NCBI RefSeq assembly: GCF_026151205.1
Contig: NC_087078.1
Span: 10,182,675-10,246,674 of the forward strand
Source of the DNA: Bolinopsis microptera
Lineage: Eukaryota > Ctenophora > Tentaculata > Lobata > Bolinopsidae
Direction of reading: 5' to 3'
DNA: 64,000 nucleotides
Position numbers and translations under genes: made by a program. Under the pieces are notes generated by a model. That model made no database searches. It saw only the letters and a program-made list of their open reading frames with translations, and was not told the DNA's origin. Positions 45,486 through 57,535 of this stretch are shown piece after piece; positions within the stretch are counted from its first letter, which is position 1, and every line of letters starts with the position of its first letter.

Positions 45486-47326
45486 TCTTAGAAGATATCC
45501 CAAGCAGAGTTTAAAGTAGTATCACCTTGCCATGATCTTAAACTGAACATTGTGGGACTTGCTGGAAATGTGATTTAATTGTTACAACTTTAATTGACAT
45601 TTTGACTCGTTTATTAAATGGTTTTCGGTGTTACACAATATGTTATATGATATTTTTAAACATTTAATAGACAATGTATCGCATTTTTATTTTTATGGTC
45701 TTATAATAATTGATAAGAATTCAGGAAGTTTTGCCGTTCTTGCTTCTAAACTTTCACTAATTCAATAATTAAATTCCTACTGTTTTCAAAAAACCTCCAG
45801 CCAATTCAAGGTCAAAAGGAAATCGCGGCACGTGCGGAATCGCCTTTGCGAACACAATATTGACAAAAACTCATGAGGGTAAAGGAAATATTTCTACGAA
45901 CATAGTGATAGTGAAAAACTTATACAAAGGATGCCATAATGCTGGCAACATGCCGCAACCTCTAAGTAGCCACCTCTAAGTCGTACACACAAACCAACTA
46001 GCAAGTCATTACCCTACAAACCAGTATACCCCTAATTCATAATTCTATTCGTGCTGCAAATACACGGTGAGTAAAAAACTATACACTTTGTAGTTTAATA
46101 ATTAACTTTCTAATTAAATTAGAAAGTTTATCTCAATCTTTCTGAAAATTTCTAGTCAATAATCTGGATTTTTTCCTGATAGTAGCCGCAGAGTTTTTTG
46201 GAATCGGCCAAATATTTTTTCCACAATCGGCAACTCCCTGGAATACCCATTAAGAAATCCTTGCTTTTCTCAATTTTACCCTAATATTCGGCTATCTAAT
46301 TAGGACTCCAAATAAAAATATATGGTGTTCTGAATGTCAGGTCATATGGGGTTGGCCATTAGAAGTATCCTGTAAAATTGTAGAAGTTTCTGAGGGCGAT
46401 AATCGGGCAAAAATCGTCAAAATGGGCGGTTTTTCGTAATAAAATAGGCGTGGCGGTCAAATTATTAAATTTGACACCAAACAGACTTCACTACTGTGTT
46501 CCTTGATACATTTTACAACTAAAACCATAAGATTAAGATAAATTATGGTAATTTTTGTGGTTTTAAGACAGAAATTGCGCTTGAGCTAGATGTGGCTCAT
46601 TTTTGGGTATGAGGAGCGCCCCACATTACATTATCTCAATAACCAATTGATATCTTTATATGGGGACTTTTTTAGCACATCAAGGAGTGTCCAAGCTAGA
46701 TCTGTATGGAAAGATGGCATAAAATGTCTCACGAATCACCAATTACGGCAATATTTACAACCGATGAAACGTATCACAGCCACCATCTGGTTGTAAACAT
46801 GACGATATCTTATAAGGCACGTCACACTCCCGTACGTAAAACTAAATTGCGTAGCTCAACCACCAGCTGCAGTTTTGAGGATATTATTTTTCCAGATCGT
46901 TCATTTCAGTGCACAATTTGTTTTGTTAGCGGTAGCTCACATATCTTTTATCTTCATAATTCTATTCTATTTAGAGACTCTAACTGCAGTGGTGTTAGGA
47001 ATAGGGTTGCTTTTCGCAAGATAACGTTTGTTTGAAGATGATTATTGCTCTTTATAATAGTTCTAGTGATCTGTATTCGCTTACTAAACACATTTCACAT
47101 TTGTGTTGCAAAAGTTACATAATTGAATTACAGTTTCGTAATATCGATACAATCGAACCCTTATTTATGGTGCCTTGATTCACCGTGAACCTCGATTTAT
47201 CGGGAAACTAGTCTTCCTGCTTCCACTAGTCTTAATAACCGAAAAGTTCTGGTACAGTTAGTGTATCTAAATTCGTCAATAAGTTTTAATTTCGACTTGA
47301 TAATCACAGGTGCCTAGCGGCTAGCA
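45486..47326. other. Intergenic region between the peptide paralogues
   Basis: AT-rich, with only short random frames. No gene or clear repeat is recognised. Confidence 0.5.
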
Positions 47327-47885
47327 ATGAACCAAGCTATCTTCATCCTGCTTGTAGCTGTAATGTTACACTCTGCTATATCCAACTCACAATGCAGTAA
47401 TAGTAACCTCAAGTGTAAGAGTACATTGGCTAGGAACTATATGGTATGTTTGGTGAAGGGATTCAAGTCTAAGGATAAGTGCCAACCTCCTACTGTATTG
47501 GACCTGCCCTACGATACAGAGTGTTGCACGGTGAGTTTGTTTGATATCTTGATGGTGAGGTGTACACTTCACTGTTTAGTTACGGGGTTGAAATTCCATG
47601 ATAGTAACATTTGTATCTTTATAGTTGCCATATTGTGGTTGTTTTGATGACTTGTCTAAATGCTAAAGTGACATTTACAATACAAGTTTTATTCTGCGAT
47701 CATCTTACAATCAATTTCAATTCCAATTTTACATATTTTAAGATGATTAAACTGAAATCCGCTGACTTTCTGAACCATTTCAGACGATAGAAAAGAAACT
47801 GTTCAAGTGTATAAAACAAGGAAAAGTTGATTTTGATTGCAAGAAATACAGAGATGCCAATGAAGACATCCCAAACCGAGTTTAA
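47327..47885 (+). CDS. Small secreted cysteine-rich protein, copy 2
   Basis: Exons 47327-47530 and 47784-47885 encode 101 residues. The signal peptide and all eight cysteines line up with copy 1 at 45000, and the intron is at the same place and phase (0, right after the CC pair and Thr). The C-terminus is four residues longer. The same-strand arrangement 2 kb apart shows a tandem duplication. Function unknown. Confidence 0.82.
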
Positions 47886-48741
47886 AATTTCCTAGCTTTT
47901 AACCATGAACATTGAAAATGTAACGAGAAACTCCTAGGCATTTGAGATTAGATTGTAATTATTTGAGATATTTTTTAAATGATTCAAGTTATTCCAAAAT
48001 GAAATGTTCATTTTTCATACAGGCTCCTCTCTGCACTCATGTCAATAAGTTGTTTACAATATCGATAGCCAGGTGACTCCTTTACCATTCTTATTACTTC
48101 TATAAAGCTATAATACGAACAAAGGCAAAGATTCGGGAAGAGGTTCGAATCAAAAATTAGACTTCAGTATGTTAACCGATCACGATGAACAATGTTTGAG
48201 ACCTAAAGGCAATGCATTTCATATAAAATTCTGGCTCGAGGTGAGCTCAAAAATATTTCATATTATGTTATATTCTTATTTCATCAACTGTCACCCAATG
48301 CAAAGCTGTGAATTTCCCAGATCAGAGGGTACATGGTTAAATAAAAAATGAATCAATAACAATACTGCAGATGACAAACAATAAATATCGTACCATCATG
48401 TTTCTTCAATTTCAACAAATAAAAATTTGACCTGATGCGGACCTCGTTATAAAAACCTTTCTAAAATAAACATCATTAACAGCCGCACTTTCAAAGATAT
48501 ATGATTTATAAGCTTCTAATCCATCAATTATTCAGGTATGAAAATAAATTCGCCCAAGCTCTTTTCAAAAAAGCGAAAATTAAAGAATTAAAACTTAAGG
48601 AACTTATAAATAGAAGGAAACTGCTCCAGCAGATCAGAAATTTAAACGGAGCAAAGTTGTAGCCTACCCGATATTAAGCAGAGTGCAGTAATGAACTCTT
48701 TATCTACAAACAAAGCAGCAATTTCAAAACACCAGCAGCCT
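47886..48741. other. Intergenic region
   Basis: Between the second peptide gene and HYPK. No coding exon recognised; short ORFs are unsupported. Confidence 0.5.
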
Positions 48742-49074
48742 CTAACAGTTGACTAAATAAACAAGTGCTGACTTAACATCCCCCTTGTGATCTCTCAAAC
48801 ATTTCTCAGCAACAGTAACCGAGACCATCATCTCACTTGCTATCATATCAATATCTTCTTTATTCAGCTTTATCTTGATCTGTGCCTCTGCGTTGTTGTG
48901 GTTGCTGATCAGCATGGAAGTGTCGATGGCACCAACATCCACTTCTTCGTCGCGGAAGTCTCTGATTCCTTCGAGGTCAGATCTGCCGGCGTCGTGCTGT
49001 TTTGGTTTTGCTTGTCTGACGGCGTTGTCTTCTTCGTCGTCACTGGCATGATCAGCCGGCCGTTCGTTTGCCAT
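48742..49074 (-). CDS. HYPK: Huntingtin-interacting protein K (HYPK)
   Basis: A single exon of 110 residues. The ATG at 49074 is preferred to the one 14 codons upstream because it starts the usual acidic N-terminus. KQHDAGRSDLEGIRDF matches the conserved KHDSGAADLERVTDY block of human HYPK. The C-terminal part (LNKEDIDMIASEM, then AEKCLRDHKGDVKSALVYL) is the UBA-like domain that docks on the NatA N-terminal acetyltransferase. Expected role: regulator of NatA at the ribosome, with chaperone-like activity. No intron is seen. Confidence 0.93.
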   Translation of the reverse strand: MANERPADHASDDEEDNAVRQAKPKQHDAGRSDLEGIRDFRDEEVDVGAIDTSMLISNHNNAEAQIKIKLNKEDIDMIASEMMVSVTVAEKCLRDHKGDVKSALVYLVNC

Positions 49075-50191
49075 GGCTAGTGTTTGAAGTTCAATTAGCA
49101 ACTGTCGAACTTGCAAATATAGGCTAATTAAATTTAGCCTGAACTAAAATTCCAAAAGTTTAACGTGAAAGAGTGGAAGTGTCTATTTGGTAACGGTATG
49201 GTCTATAGATAACATAACAAAATCCTAGCATTTCGTCGACTCGAAAAGTATCAAAAACACAAATTTTGAAATTAAATATTGTATAAATTAACATAAATAT
49301 TAAAAATTCAGTACAATATAATTCTGCTAGCAGAATCTTCAAACTTTTAAAGAACGTAAAATATCAACTAGGTTAAAATTGCCCCGATTCAACCATGCAA
49401 AATTTAAAGCGTGAGCTTCCACTGCGTCGTGAATCATTTATCTGTTCATAAAAATTAACCTTAAACAGCATAATCTTTCCCACAGTGGATAGTCGAGCTC
49501 GGCATAATCACGGCCTTAAAATTTAAAAAAATGTTCACTGCTTCTATTTTTACAGTAAGACAGTAAAATCCACACCAAACCACTCCTTACTGCTGGAGAT
49601 ATTATCTTGAAATGGCAGAAAAAAAAAACCTTCAGGGACCAGGGTATTGACAATTAAGTTAGAACTGAAAAGCGTTCAATTAAAAGAATCTCTGCCATTG
49701 TACCACTAGAGTGTTTCCAATTTAAATTAGCCTCTGAGATCACTTAAAATAACACCTTCTCCCCGCTTTATTCATTCTTCTAAAACACCAAGTTCATATC
49801 AATTATCATAGTAATAGTAATAGTAATATCATGGGCCATTCTAAAAACAAGGGGTTCTCACAAATATACACCGTGTATAATTGGGATATGGAAGAATGTC
49901 TAATGTTCTTTACTTGGCAAATGGCATGGTTAACGAGTGACGGTTACATATTAAAAGCTGTTAGCTATTATGGGTATTATTATACAGCTAGCACTTCAGA
50001 TTGTTCTCATGAGGACTGAGGAGCAGTGTGTTCTAGTGAGGGTTAACGAGTTCTCTATACTCTAGATAATTTGAATTGCGTGGTCATTAAGTGTGTTACG
50101 AGCTAAATTGTGGAATTATCGAGCGATTCCTAATCGAGCGCTTTATACACTTATAAATCTGAAGTTGTTATTCAACCAATTAGTTAATTGA
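49075..50191. other. Intergenic region between HYPK and GINS2
   Basis: No gene is supported. The ORF at 49831-50019 lacks splice partners and family motifs. Confidence 0.5.
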
Positions 50192-51778
50192 CTAATTGTA
50201 TCTAGGATCGTTGAGACACAACTCTGCGTGGTTTCTAAGGTTGTGTAGGTGGTCTAGGGAGGCGGTGAAGAAACCCCGTATCGTGTTCAGTTCCAGAACT
50301 GTTATGTTGTTTATCTGCGGAGGGGTACGCGATTACTGGCGAGATTACTGGCGAGATTAAAAGATCAAAAGATTACTGGCGATGGTCCTAATTGTAAATA
50401 TTTGAAAATAGTGCTCTGAAATACATTTTACCTTCGGCAAATTAAGTCATTATATACGTAAGTATAATATTGTAAAATCAATGATATTTAATTGTCTATA
50501 ATATCGTGCGCTGTGTCTACACCATTGTTATTTCAACGTTCCAAATGCTGGTCTAATAATAATAACAGGTAAACCTATACCTCAACATGTGTGAGCGGTT
50601 TCCCGCCCCCTCCGTCGTGGTTTATCATCTTGTTTACACTCTTCCGCAACTTGGCTGCCCTAACATCCCAGATATCTTTTATTAGAGTCCGTACTTCGTC
50701 AGCATCTTTCACCTCATCCGATATTCTGCGGAGGGGGGAAGAGTTTTAGTCTTGTGCAGATGTTCACTATAACTAAACAGTAAACATTGAAACGCCGTTT
50801 CTATTTTTACTGTTTCAGTGAAACGTTCTATAAATTACAGCTGAATAAACGGACGTATTTCAATTCACCACACCTCTTCATGGGAAACTATGCGCTAGTG
50901 AATTAAGTTAAATCACACCTAAAAAATACGAGATCAAGGATGTGACAATCATATTAAATAACACGTATCTAGATAGTTGTAACTAGTCTTGTAACTAGTC
51001 TTGGTACTAGTCTTGGTACTAGTCTTGTAACTAGTTTTGTAACTAGTCTTGCTACTAGTCTTGCAGCTCACCCGAGAATAATAGTGCTGAGTTCCAGAAA
51101 GTGAGGGTGTAATGGTATTGAAAATAAGTGTCCTTCAAGTTCCTCTGCTTTCTTTTCTTTCAGTAGCTCTGAAGATAATTACAGATCACAGTCAGTCTCA
51201 TTAATTGTGCTGATCACCATTATAATTGAACTATGTAGCCATTATTTATTAAATTACTTAAACTGAAATAAACCAAGGTTTTATTGGATAAAAGTAGTGA
51301 TTATCATAGTCTCACCTACATCCATCCACTCAGGAGTTATAATCCTGCATTTCTGTCTCTGCTTCAGATTAGCAGCTAACCACAGTGGCACTCTTACCGG
51401 TACTTGGGGCTGAAACGGGCCGACTTCTCCCTGGGTTAACATTGTGCTATAAATAGATTTATAAATCATATAAATATTTACAGAAATATACAAATAAGCA
51501 GCTGAGTGATGTGAGTAATATTCTATTTTTAGATATTCAGTCTTTTAGGTTCTCGAGAGACGAGCCTACTTGCTCAACATATAAGGTCAAATAGATTTGG
51601 GAGGGTAGATATTAAATAACTCATCAGTATTTAAGCTATATTATCATATTATATAATTAGATATTATATTATCATTAATACAACTCACGCTGATTAGATA
51701 GAGTTTGTCCTCGGTAAAGTTTGGTAATATCGAGATGCTTTCCTTTTCTGATATAAATTCGATCTGGGCTGGATCCAT
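50192..51778 (-). CDS. GINS2: DNA replication complex GINS subunit PSF2
   Basis: Five exons in phase: 51778-51689, 51430-51316, 51168-51072, 50725-50581 and 50314-50192, for 189 residues (human 185). Diagnostic segments are [57 protein letters not shown] and AKLRKSV. PSF2 is part of the GINS tetramer in the CMG replicative helicase. The second exon is set by the acceptor TTAACCCAG, which restores phase after Ile-Ser. Intron 3 carries ACTAGTCTTG repeats. Confidence 0.96.
50975..51066 (+). repeat. ACTAGTCTTGT short tandem repeat
   Basis: About seven imperfect copies of TAGTCTTGTAAC / TAGTCTTGGTAC in GINS2 intron 3. Confidence 0.85.
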
Positions 51779-51822
51779 AAAACTTGAGGGAATAGTCGAT
51801 ATCAATTACAAACGAACTCAGA

Positions 51823-53148
51823 CAGGGGTGTAGGAATGATTTTCTTCATGGGGGGGCCAAATTCTAAATATTTTTTGGCGCTTCGCGCCAAAGCCTGAAT
51901 TTCGAGGGTAAGGACAAAAGGAAATTGCAGCATGTGCGGTATCGCGATTTTTCACATTTGCCGCGACAAATCGCGATTTTTAAAATCCTGGCCTCACAAC
52001 AAATCGCGATTTTTTCAGTTCCCGCGTCAAATTGCGCATTTTCCTTTAAATCTGAGGACCAAATTCGCGTATTTTCCTTCAAATCTGTGGGCCAAATATT
52101 ACGTTTTCTATAATTAGTAAATAGTACATGAAACCAATCAGTATCACATCCACAACCTTCCGATTGTAGGTACGGGACTTCAAAAAACCGAAAAATATAT
52201 TTTCGGCTCAGAATGATCAGGGTAGCATGAAACATGAACAAAAGTAATTTCCAGAAAAACTTTGAAAAATTTTGACTTAGAAAATTTTCGGTCCGAGTCA
52301 TTCTCGTCTCTCGATACGTACCTCTGAAAGCAGAGCTCCCGCGTCCGAGCTCGTATTGCGAAGGGTAGGCCTGCCTTCCGAGATCGCATTACAAAGGGGC
52401 ACCCCGAGTCCAAAATCGTATATCGAAGGGTAGGTGCGGACTTCGAAAACCGAAAAAAATATTTTCGGCTCAGAATGATCATGGTAGCATGAAACATGAA
52501 AAAAAGTAATTTCCAGAAAAACTTTTATTTGAAAAATTTTGACTTAGAAAATTTCGGTCCGAGTCATTCTCGATACGTACCTCTGAAAGCAGAGCTCCGG
52601 CTTCCGAGCTCGTATTGCGAAGGAGAGGCCTGCCTTCCGAGATCGCATTACAAAGGGGCACCCTCGAGTCCAAATTCGTATATCGAACTTCGAAAACCGA
52701 AAAAAATATTTTTGGCTCATAATGATCAGGGTAGCATGAAACATGAACAAAAGTAGTTTCCAAGAAAACTTTGAAAATTTCTGACTTAGAAAATTTCGGT
52801 CCGAGTCATTCTCGATACGTACCTCTGAAAGCAGAGCTCCCGCTTCCGAGCTCGTATTACAAAGGGGAACCCTCGAGTCCAAAATCGTATATCGAACTTC
52901 GAAAACAACAAAAATATTTTTGGCTCATAATGATCAGGGTAGCATGAAACATGAACAAAAGTAGTTTCCAAGAAAACTTTGAAAATTTTTGACTGAGAAA
53001 ATTTTCGACTTAAAAAATTTTCGGGGGAAAAATTTTTTGAAACTTAAATTAAAAAGTTGGCCCTTTTTGGCCCCTTGGCCAGATTTCATGGGGGGGGGGG
53101 GGGGGGGGGGGCGATGGCCCCCCCTGCCCCCCGCTTCCTACACCCCTG
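51823..53148 (+). mobile_element. hAT-type non-autonomous element
   Basis: The 1326-bp element starts CAGGGGTGTAGGAA and ends TTCCTACACCCCTG. It is flanked by an 8-bp direct repeat AACTCAGA (51815-51822 and 53149-53156), the hAT hallmark. The interior has three to four imperfect copies of a unit of about 200 bp containing CATTCTCGATACGTACCTCTG and CGAGCTCGTATT. A GAA-loop hairpin (minus strand) is at 51874-51892 and a G run near the right end. No transposase. It sits just upstream of GINS2. Confidence 0.93.
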
Positions 53149-53156
53149 AACTCAGA

Positions 53157-53529
53157 TATTTTAGTTGAAACACATAGAAAGAGAGAGAGAGAGAGTGAGG
53201 AAAGTTGAAAAATGTAGATCTTGGAATTATTGGTATACCAATGGTATGTTTTAACACAATTATGTATGACAGACGTATATAGGAATGACATTTCAAATCA
53301 TACACTTGCACTCATTATCTTCATTCATTACAACAACAACTGACATGATCATTTTGTAGAATAAGACAGCCACAGACCGAAATAATAAAAACTTGTCGTC
53401 ACCATAAAACTGATATATCCCAGAAAGGATAGTTTGATAAAGTTTAATAAATTAACTACCGACCTAAAACGCTGAAAACAACTAAAAATTACCCTAATGT
53501 TAAAAGAAATTCAAGAAATACAAAGAATT
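53157..53529. other. Intergenic sequence downstream of TTC27
   Basis: Short AT-rich segment with a GA run. No gene seen. Confidence 0.5.
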
Positions 53530-55866
53530 TCACACAAATAACTGTGCTTCCTCGACTTCTTCTAATTGCTGATAAGCGTTTTTCAAATACTCCAAAATCA
53601 ACTTCCTTTCCTCAGCCTCTTCATTAGGCATAGATTCGGATAGTTTGTGACCTTTTGTTATCAATATTTGAAGGATGGATTTCAAGGACTGAAGATGTTG
53701 AGTGTAGGTAGGAGAATCTTTTGCTTCTGCCATGACGTACTTATGAAGAACTTTGGAACACTCGGTGCACTTCAAGAAGTCTTCCATTGACTTCTCAATG
53801 TGCAAAGAAGCTGAATGATATGCTTTGATAAGGTAACCGATACCCATACCAACATCCTCTCTACCATGAACATCAAGGTACATGGCAGCATAAGACCTCC
53901 ACAGATCAAAGCTTGTTGTGACTTTTGAGCTAGCAAATTTGAAGAGATCTATAATCTTGTCGTAGTACCTGATTCCTTCTTCCCCAGATACTGACGTCAT
54001 ATTATCTCTAACTGCAGACACGAGACTATTCAGTATTATTTTATCACAGTACTTCTGTCCGGTTGTTATGATTTGCCGATAAGCAAATATCATGCTTGCA
54101 AAATCTTTTATCTGAGCGGCAGCAGTCAGGAAATTCTCCCAAACTCTCCAGTTGTTAAAAGATCGCCGTGTAGCCTCTTTGAAACAGCTGAAAGCTTTAC
54201 GCAACTGTCCTGTTTTCTGAAAGCAAGCTCCCAGGTTGCTCCATGCTTCAGAATACTCGTCATCTATATGTAGAGAGGTCTGGAAACACTTGATGGCAGT
54301 CTCAAATTCTGGTATGGCAAGAGCTGTGCATCCAGCTGTGAACCACAAACCTCCCTGCAAATAGTTGCATTCCAGAGAATTCTGCATGCAGACTAAAGCC
54401 CTCCGGTACTCCTTGATGTTAAAATAGTGATATCCCAGGGACTTCATGGCTCTAGCTGACGACTCGCCTGACAGTTCCCAGGCTCTCTCGTAATGAGTGA
54501 TGTCCTGAGTTGTGTCCCCTAGGATGCAATACAATTTGGGGGTTTCACCTTGAGCAATTAGTGATCTAGTCAGCTTCTCAGCAGCCTCATATCTTCCAGA
54601 ACCAATGAGAGAGTTTATCTGCTCCTCTCTCAATTGCAACTTCTCATAGAGATCTAAAGCACTCTTGTGGGACCCAATACCTGAATACATCTCTGCAAGT
54701 ACTTTTTGTTGTTTCCACATTGGAGGAAGTCCGGATTGGAATAGACTCCCTGTTCTCGAGCAAACCTTTTTACAGTCGAACCCAAGAACCACTTCTTCCA
54801 ACTGTTCCATGCAACGGCTGAGCCTTCTAATGGATGTTTTTTCAAGTTTGCTCCTCAGAAAGTAGGCATGTGTGGCAATGCAATATGAAAATGTCCTTCC
54901 TTCTATAATTCCCTCAAGAAAGGCTATCACTTCCTCACGTAACATGTCTTCCATGGCAAAGTCCTTCAACTTGAGTGAGGCCATGTGCAACAAAAATGGA
55001 GCAGTCAGGTTTGAGACTGAGTTCTTAATATTTTCGTCCTCGAATGAGATTTTGTCCAGCAAAGTGTCGTCATTTAAATCAATGATCTGGGGTTCATTCT
55101 CTAAAGGAGTCACATCGACAACGTTTTCCTCAATGATGGTCTCAACTCTAAGTTGCGCTAAAGGTGTCTCCTGATATTTCGTTCTTTTTCCTAAGGCACC
55201 AGTGAGATTAAAGCTGAAACTAATCAGCTTTTTAGCCATCTCCATGTACCTCCGTGATTTCGAAATGTGTTGAAAGTTTAGATATACAAATCCAAACTCA
55301 ACCAAAATCTTGCATCGAACCTCTTTTGATAATGCGGCAAATTCGCTATGATCCTCTATAATGCTAATAAGTTTTTCGATGTTATCAAAGAGATCTGGAG
55401 ATAAATCATCCATCAACATTTGCTCGATGAATATGCATCGCAATTTAAACAGTTGATTGGTCAACACTGAATAATCTTGGGATGAAAAATAGTCACGACA
55501 CAGTTCAAAAAGCTTAGTGCACTTGACTAAAGGATACATTGCATTATTAATGGTACTCAAACGTTTAGTAGCAGCAGAATCCTCATCTTCAATTGACTTA
55601 AGAATATCTGCAGAAAGCAGAGGTCCAGTAAAGTTATTCTGTATAAAAACATTCAGGGCTGAAACCACCAACACTAATTTCTCATGGTCCGACTTCAGAT
55701 TTGTAAAAGAATCCAAAATGTTGGCATAACAAGCCTGATCATCTTCTACCTTGCAGATTTGCTTCATTAGTTCCCAGTAAGCACCACGTTTTATGTTATC
55801 AGAGTATTCATTGTCCGTTAGTTCGTGGAGAGACAGGGAAACTAGTGTCACTTCTGATCCAAGCAT
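53530..55866 (-). CDS. TTC27: Tetratricopeptide repeat protein 27
   Basis: A single exon of 778 residues (human about 843). The start is taken at ATG 55866 (MLGSEVTLVSLSL); just upstream CCGTACTAG could be the acceptor of an intron in the 5' leader. TPR-like helix pairs fill the C-terminal half (YHYFNIKEYRRALVCMQNSL, then GGLWFTAGCTALAIPEFETA and SEAWSNLGACFQKTG). NWRVWENFLTAAA is a family signature. TTC27 is the homologue of yeast Emw1; its biochemical role is not settled. It shares a promoter region of about 500 bp with the divergent gene at 56369. Confidence 0.92.
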   Translation of the reverse strand: MLGSEVTLVSLSLHELTDNEYSDNIKRGAYWELMKQICKVEDDQACYANILDSFTNLKSDHEKLVLVVSALNVFIQNNFTGPLLSADILKSIEDEDSAATKRLSTINNAMYPLVKCTKLFELCRDYFSSQDYSVLTNQLFKLRCIFIEQMLMDDLSPDLFDNIEKLISIIEDHSEFAALSKEVRCKILVEFGFVYLNFQHISKSRRYMEMAKKLISFSFNLTGALGKRTKYQETPLAQLRVETIIEENVVDVTPLENEPQIIDLNDDTLLDKISFEDENIKNSVSNLTAPFLLHMASLKLKDFAMEDMLREEVIAFLEGIIEGRTFSYCIATHAYFLRSKLEKTSIRRLSRCMEQLEEVVLGFDCKKVCSRTGSLFQSGLPPMWKQQKVLAEMYSGIGSHKSALDLYEKLQLREEQINSLIGSGRYEAAEKLTRSLIAQGETPKLYCILGDTTQDITHYERAWELSGESSARAMKSLGYHYFNIKEYRRALVCMQNSLECNYLQGGLWFTAGCTALAIPEFETAIKCFQTSLHIDDEYSEAWSNLGACFQKTGQLRKAFSCFKEATRRSFNNWRVWENFLTAAAQIKDFASMIFAYRQIITTGQKYCDKIILNSLVSAVRDNMTSVSGEEGIRYYDKIIDLFKFASSKVTTSFDLWRSYAAMYLDVHGREDVGMGIGYLIKAYHSASLHIEKSMEDFLKCTECSKVLHKYVMAEAKDSPTYTQHLQSLKSILQILITKGHKLSESMPNEEAEERKLILEYLKNAYQQLEEVEEAQLFV

Positions 55867-56368
55867 GGCGAACCTAGTACGGGGAGAAATTAAGTTATGT
55901 TCTGTTAAAAGCAAATTTGGTGAATATAATTAGCAAGACGTGGTCATGATGTATAGTTTACATTTGATATTATTGTGGACGTTTTGATGATAATATCACG
56001 ACAGATTAAGGGATTTTATAAAACCCAACTCCTTAAGAACTACTCCATTTCAATTAAATTGGTACCATTAGAACTTTGAGGGGACGTGTGTGACCTTGTG
56101 TTATATAATATAGAACAGCAAAATACAGATCTACGGAGACAAATTGATGGGCTAAAGCTATCAACAAAAGCCAAATTGATGAGCTCTCACCAAAAGTCTA
56201 ATTGAGGAGCCATCACAAAGTGACAAAAGTGAGCTATTACCAGGTGAACTTCCGAACAGTAATATGGTCATTCACTGAAGCAAGTTTCTCGGAAGCGTTG
56301 TTGTTAGATCTCTGTTAGACTTCACAGTTATAGCTTCACGTCGTCGACAGTCTACTCAAGGAGTGAGT
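55867..56368. promoter_or_regulatory. Bidirectional intergenic region
   Basis: About 500 bp between the start codons of TTC27 (minus) and the intronless gene at 56369 (plus). No specific box can be assigned with confidence. The AAATTGATGAGCT / AATTGAGGAGC segments repeat near 56170-56215. Confidence 0.4.
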
Positions 56369-57535
56369 ATGGCCACGTTAAAGAAAGGCTCCGTAGCAGC
56401 TACCTCTACAGGTGACAAATCAAGAGAAAAGATCCGTCCTAACAAGACAACCAATTCAGTGGCAGGAACCACGTCACAATCTGGAGACCACACCTTGGCC
56501 TTTAGAAAGTATTATGTGCCCAACTACTTTGGGGCGGGAGGGAACATGAAGCAGTCAGAGGAGGATCTGGATTGGAATACTTACATGAACAAACCAATGT
56601 CACTGCAGCATAGGATAATTACCAAACTGAAGATGTTCTTTCAGACCCGGTTTGATATTGTTATCTTGGGCAACGATCAGGCAAAGAACACCATGTTGGG
56701 AAACATGATGTTCAAATGTTTTCTGGACCCGCTTGGTAAGGAGATCGAGGATCATTTTGGAAACGTTTACGCCAGAGGTAGGGCAGAGGCAAATCTTATT
56801 ATCAATCTGGACAACACAGAGGAAACTAAGATGATCAAAGACATGCTCTCAGTCAAAGAAGACAAAATACGGTACACACTGATAAACGTCCTCAAAGTGT
56901 ATGGTCTGGGATTGAGGTTCCACATTGCTGGAAATATTGATAAGAGCGAAAAGATTGCAGCTAGCGTGGCTCAACAGCAGATCCAGGTGATGGCCAATTA
57001 CCTTAGATTCAAGAAGAGATACAAGTCAGGTTTTGGAATGAATACTTTCTTGCTCATCTTGGATTTTAGTGGGAAACTAAACAAAGTGAGCGACTGTATG
57101 ATAGATCTTTTAGTGTCAGTCTTTACTCTGGAAGTATTCAACTCAATCATCTTCCTCATTGAAATAGCTGACGAATCGGATGAAAGTACGCAAAAGTTGG
57201 TAAATGAAGTGAAATCTAACATCTCCCAAAGAGCCTGCTGTAAACCAGAGCTGGTGCACATATTTCCAATAAGACCACTCACAAAAGTGGAGAAGAAGAA
57301 GAAAGTTGAAGAGGAAGCTGATGATATGATGAAAGAAACACCAGTGGGTGCTACTCTCAAGATACTTGACGAAGTGGCAAGACAAACTTACATAGATCCC
57401 AACCCATTTGAACCGGAGGGGATGGACTACCATGATTGTCTGGCTGTGATAGAGGTGGTAAAGAAGAAGTATCAACTGAAGGAGAAGGCTTGGTATGATA
57501 TCATCAATCATGTCTATACTATGATACCGAATTAG
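56369..57535 (+). CDS. Intronless gene of unknown function, possible degenerate NTPase
   Basis: The 388-residue ORF starts at ATG 56369. I do not recognise it. After a basic, low-complexity N-terminus of about 60 residues comes FDIVILGNDQAKNTMLGN (about residue 95-112), which sits where a beta1-P-loop would be (compare GKTGAGKSATGN in AIG1/GIMAP GTPases) but lacks the GKS/T triad. NTFLLILDFSGKLN, then IIFLIEIADESDES, resemble the later strands of such a fold. A lysine-rich stretch (KVEKKKKVEEEADD) precedes the C-terminus. No signal peptide or membrane helix. The assignment to a P-loop fold is only an inference from spacing. Confidence 0.75.
   Translation: MATLKKGSVAATSTGDKSREKIRPNKTTNSVAGTTSQSGDHTLAFRKYYVPNYFGAGGNMKQSEEDLDWNTYMNKPMSLQHRIITKLKMFFQTRFDIVILGNDQAKNTMLGNMMFKCFLDPLGKEIEDHFGNVYARGRAEANLIINLDNTEETKMIKDMLSVKEDKIRYTLINVLKVYGLGLRFHIAGNIDKSEKIAASVAQQQIQVMANYLRFKKRYKSGFGMNTFLLILDFSGKLNKVSDCMIDLLVSVFTLEVFNSIIFLIEIADESDESTQKLVNEVKSNISQRACCKPELVHIFPIRPLTKVEKKKKVEEEADDMMKETPVGATLKILDEVARQTYIDPNPFEPEGMDYHDCLAVIEVVKKKYQLKEKAWYDIINHVYTMIPN

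Noticed and set aside
48169-50019. Short ORFs at 48169-48351 and 49831-50019
   Set aside because: No splice support, signal peptide or recognisable motif; AT-rich composition explains them.
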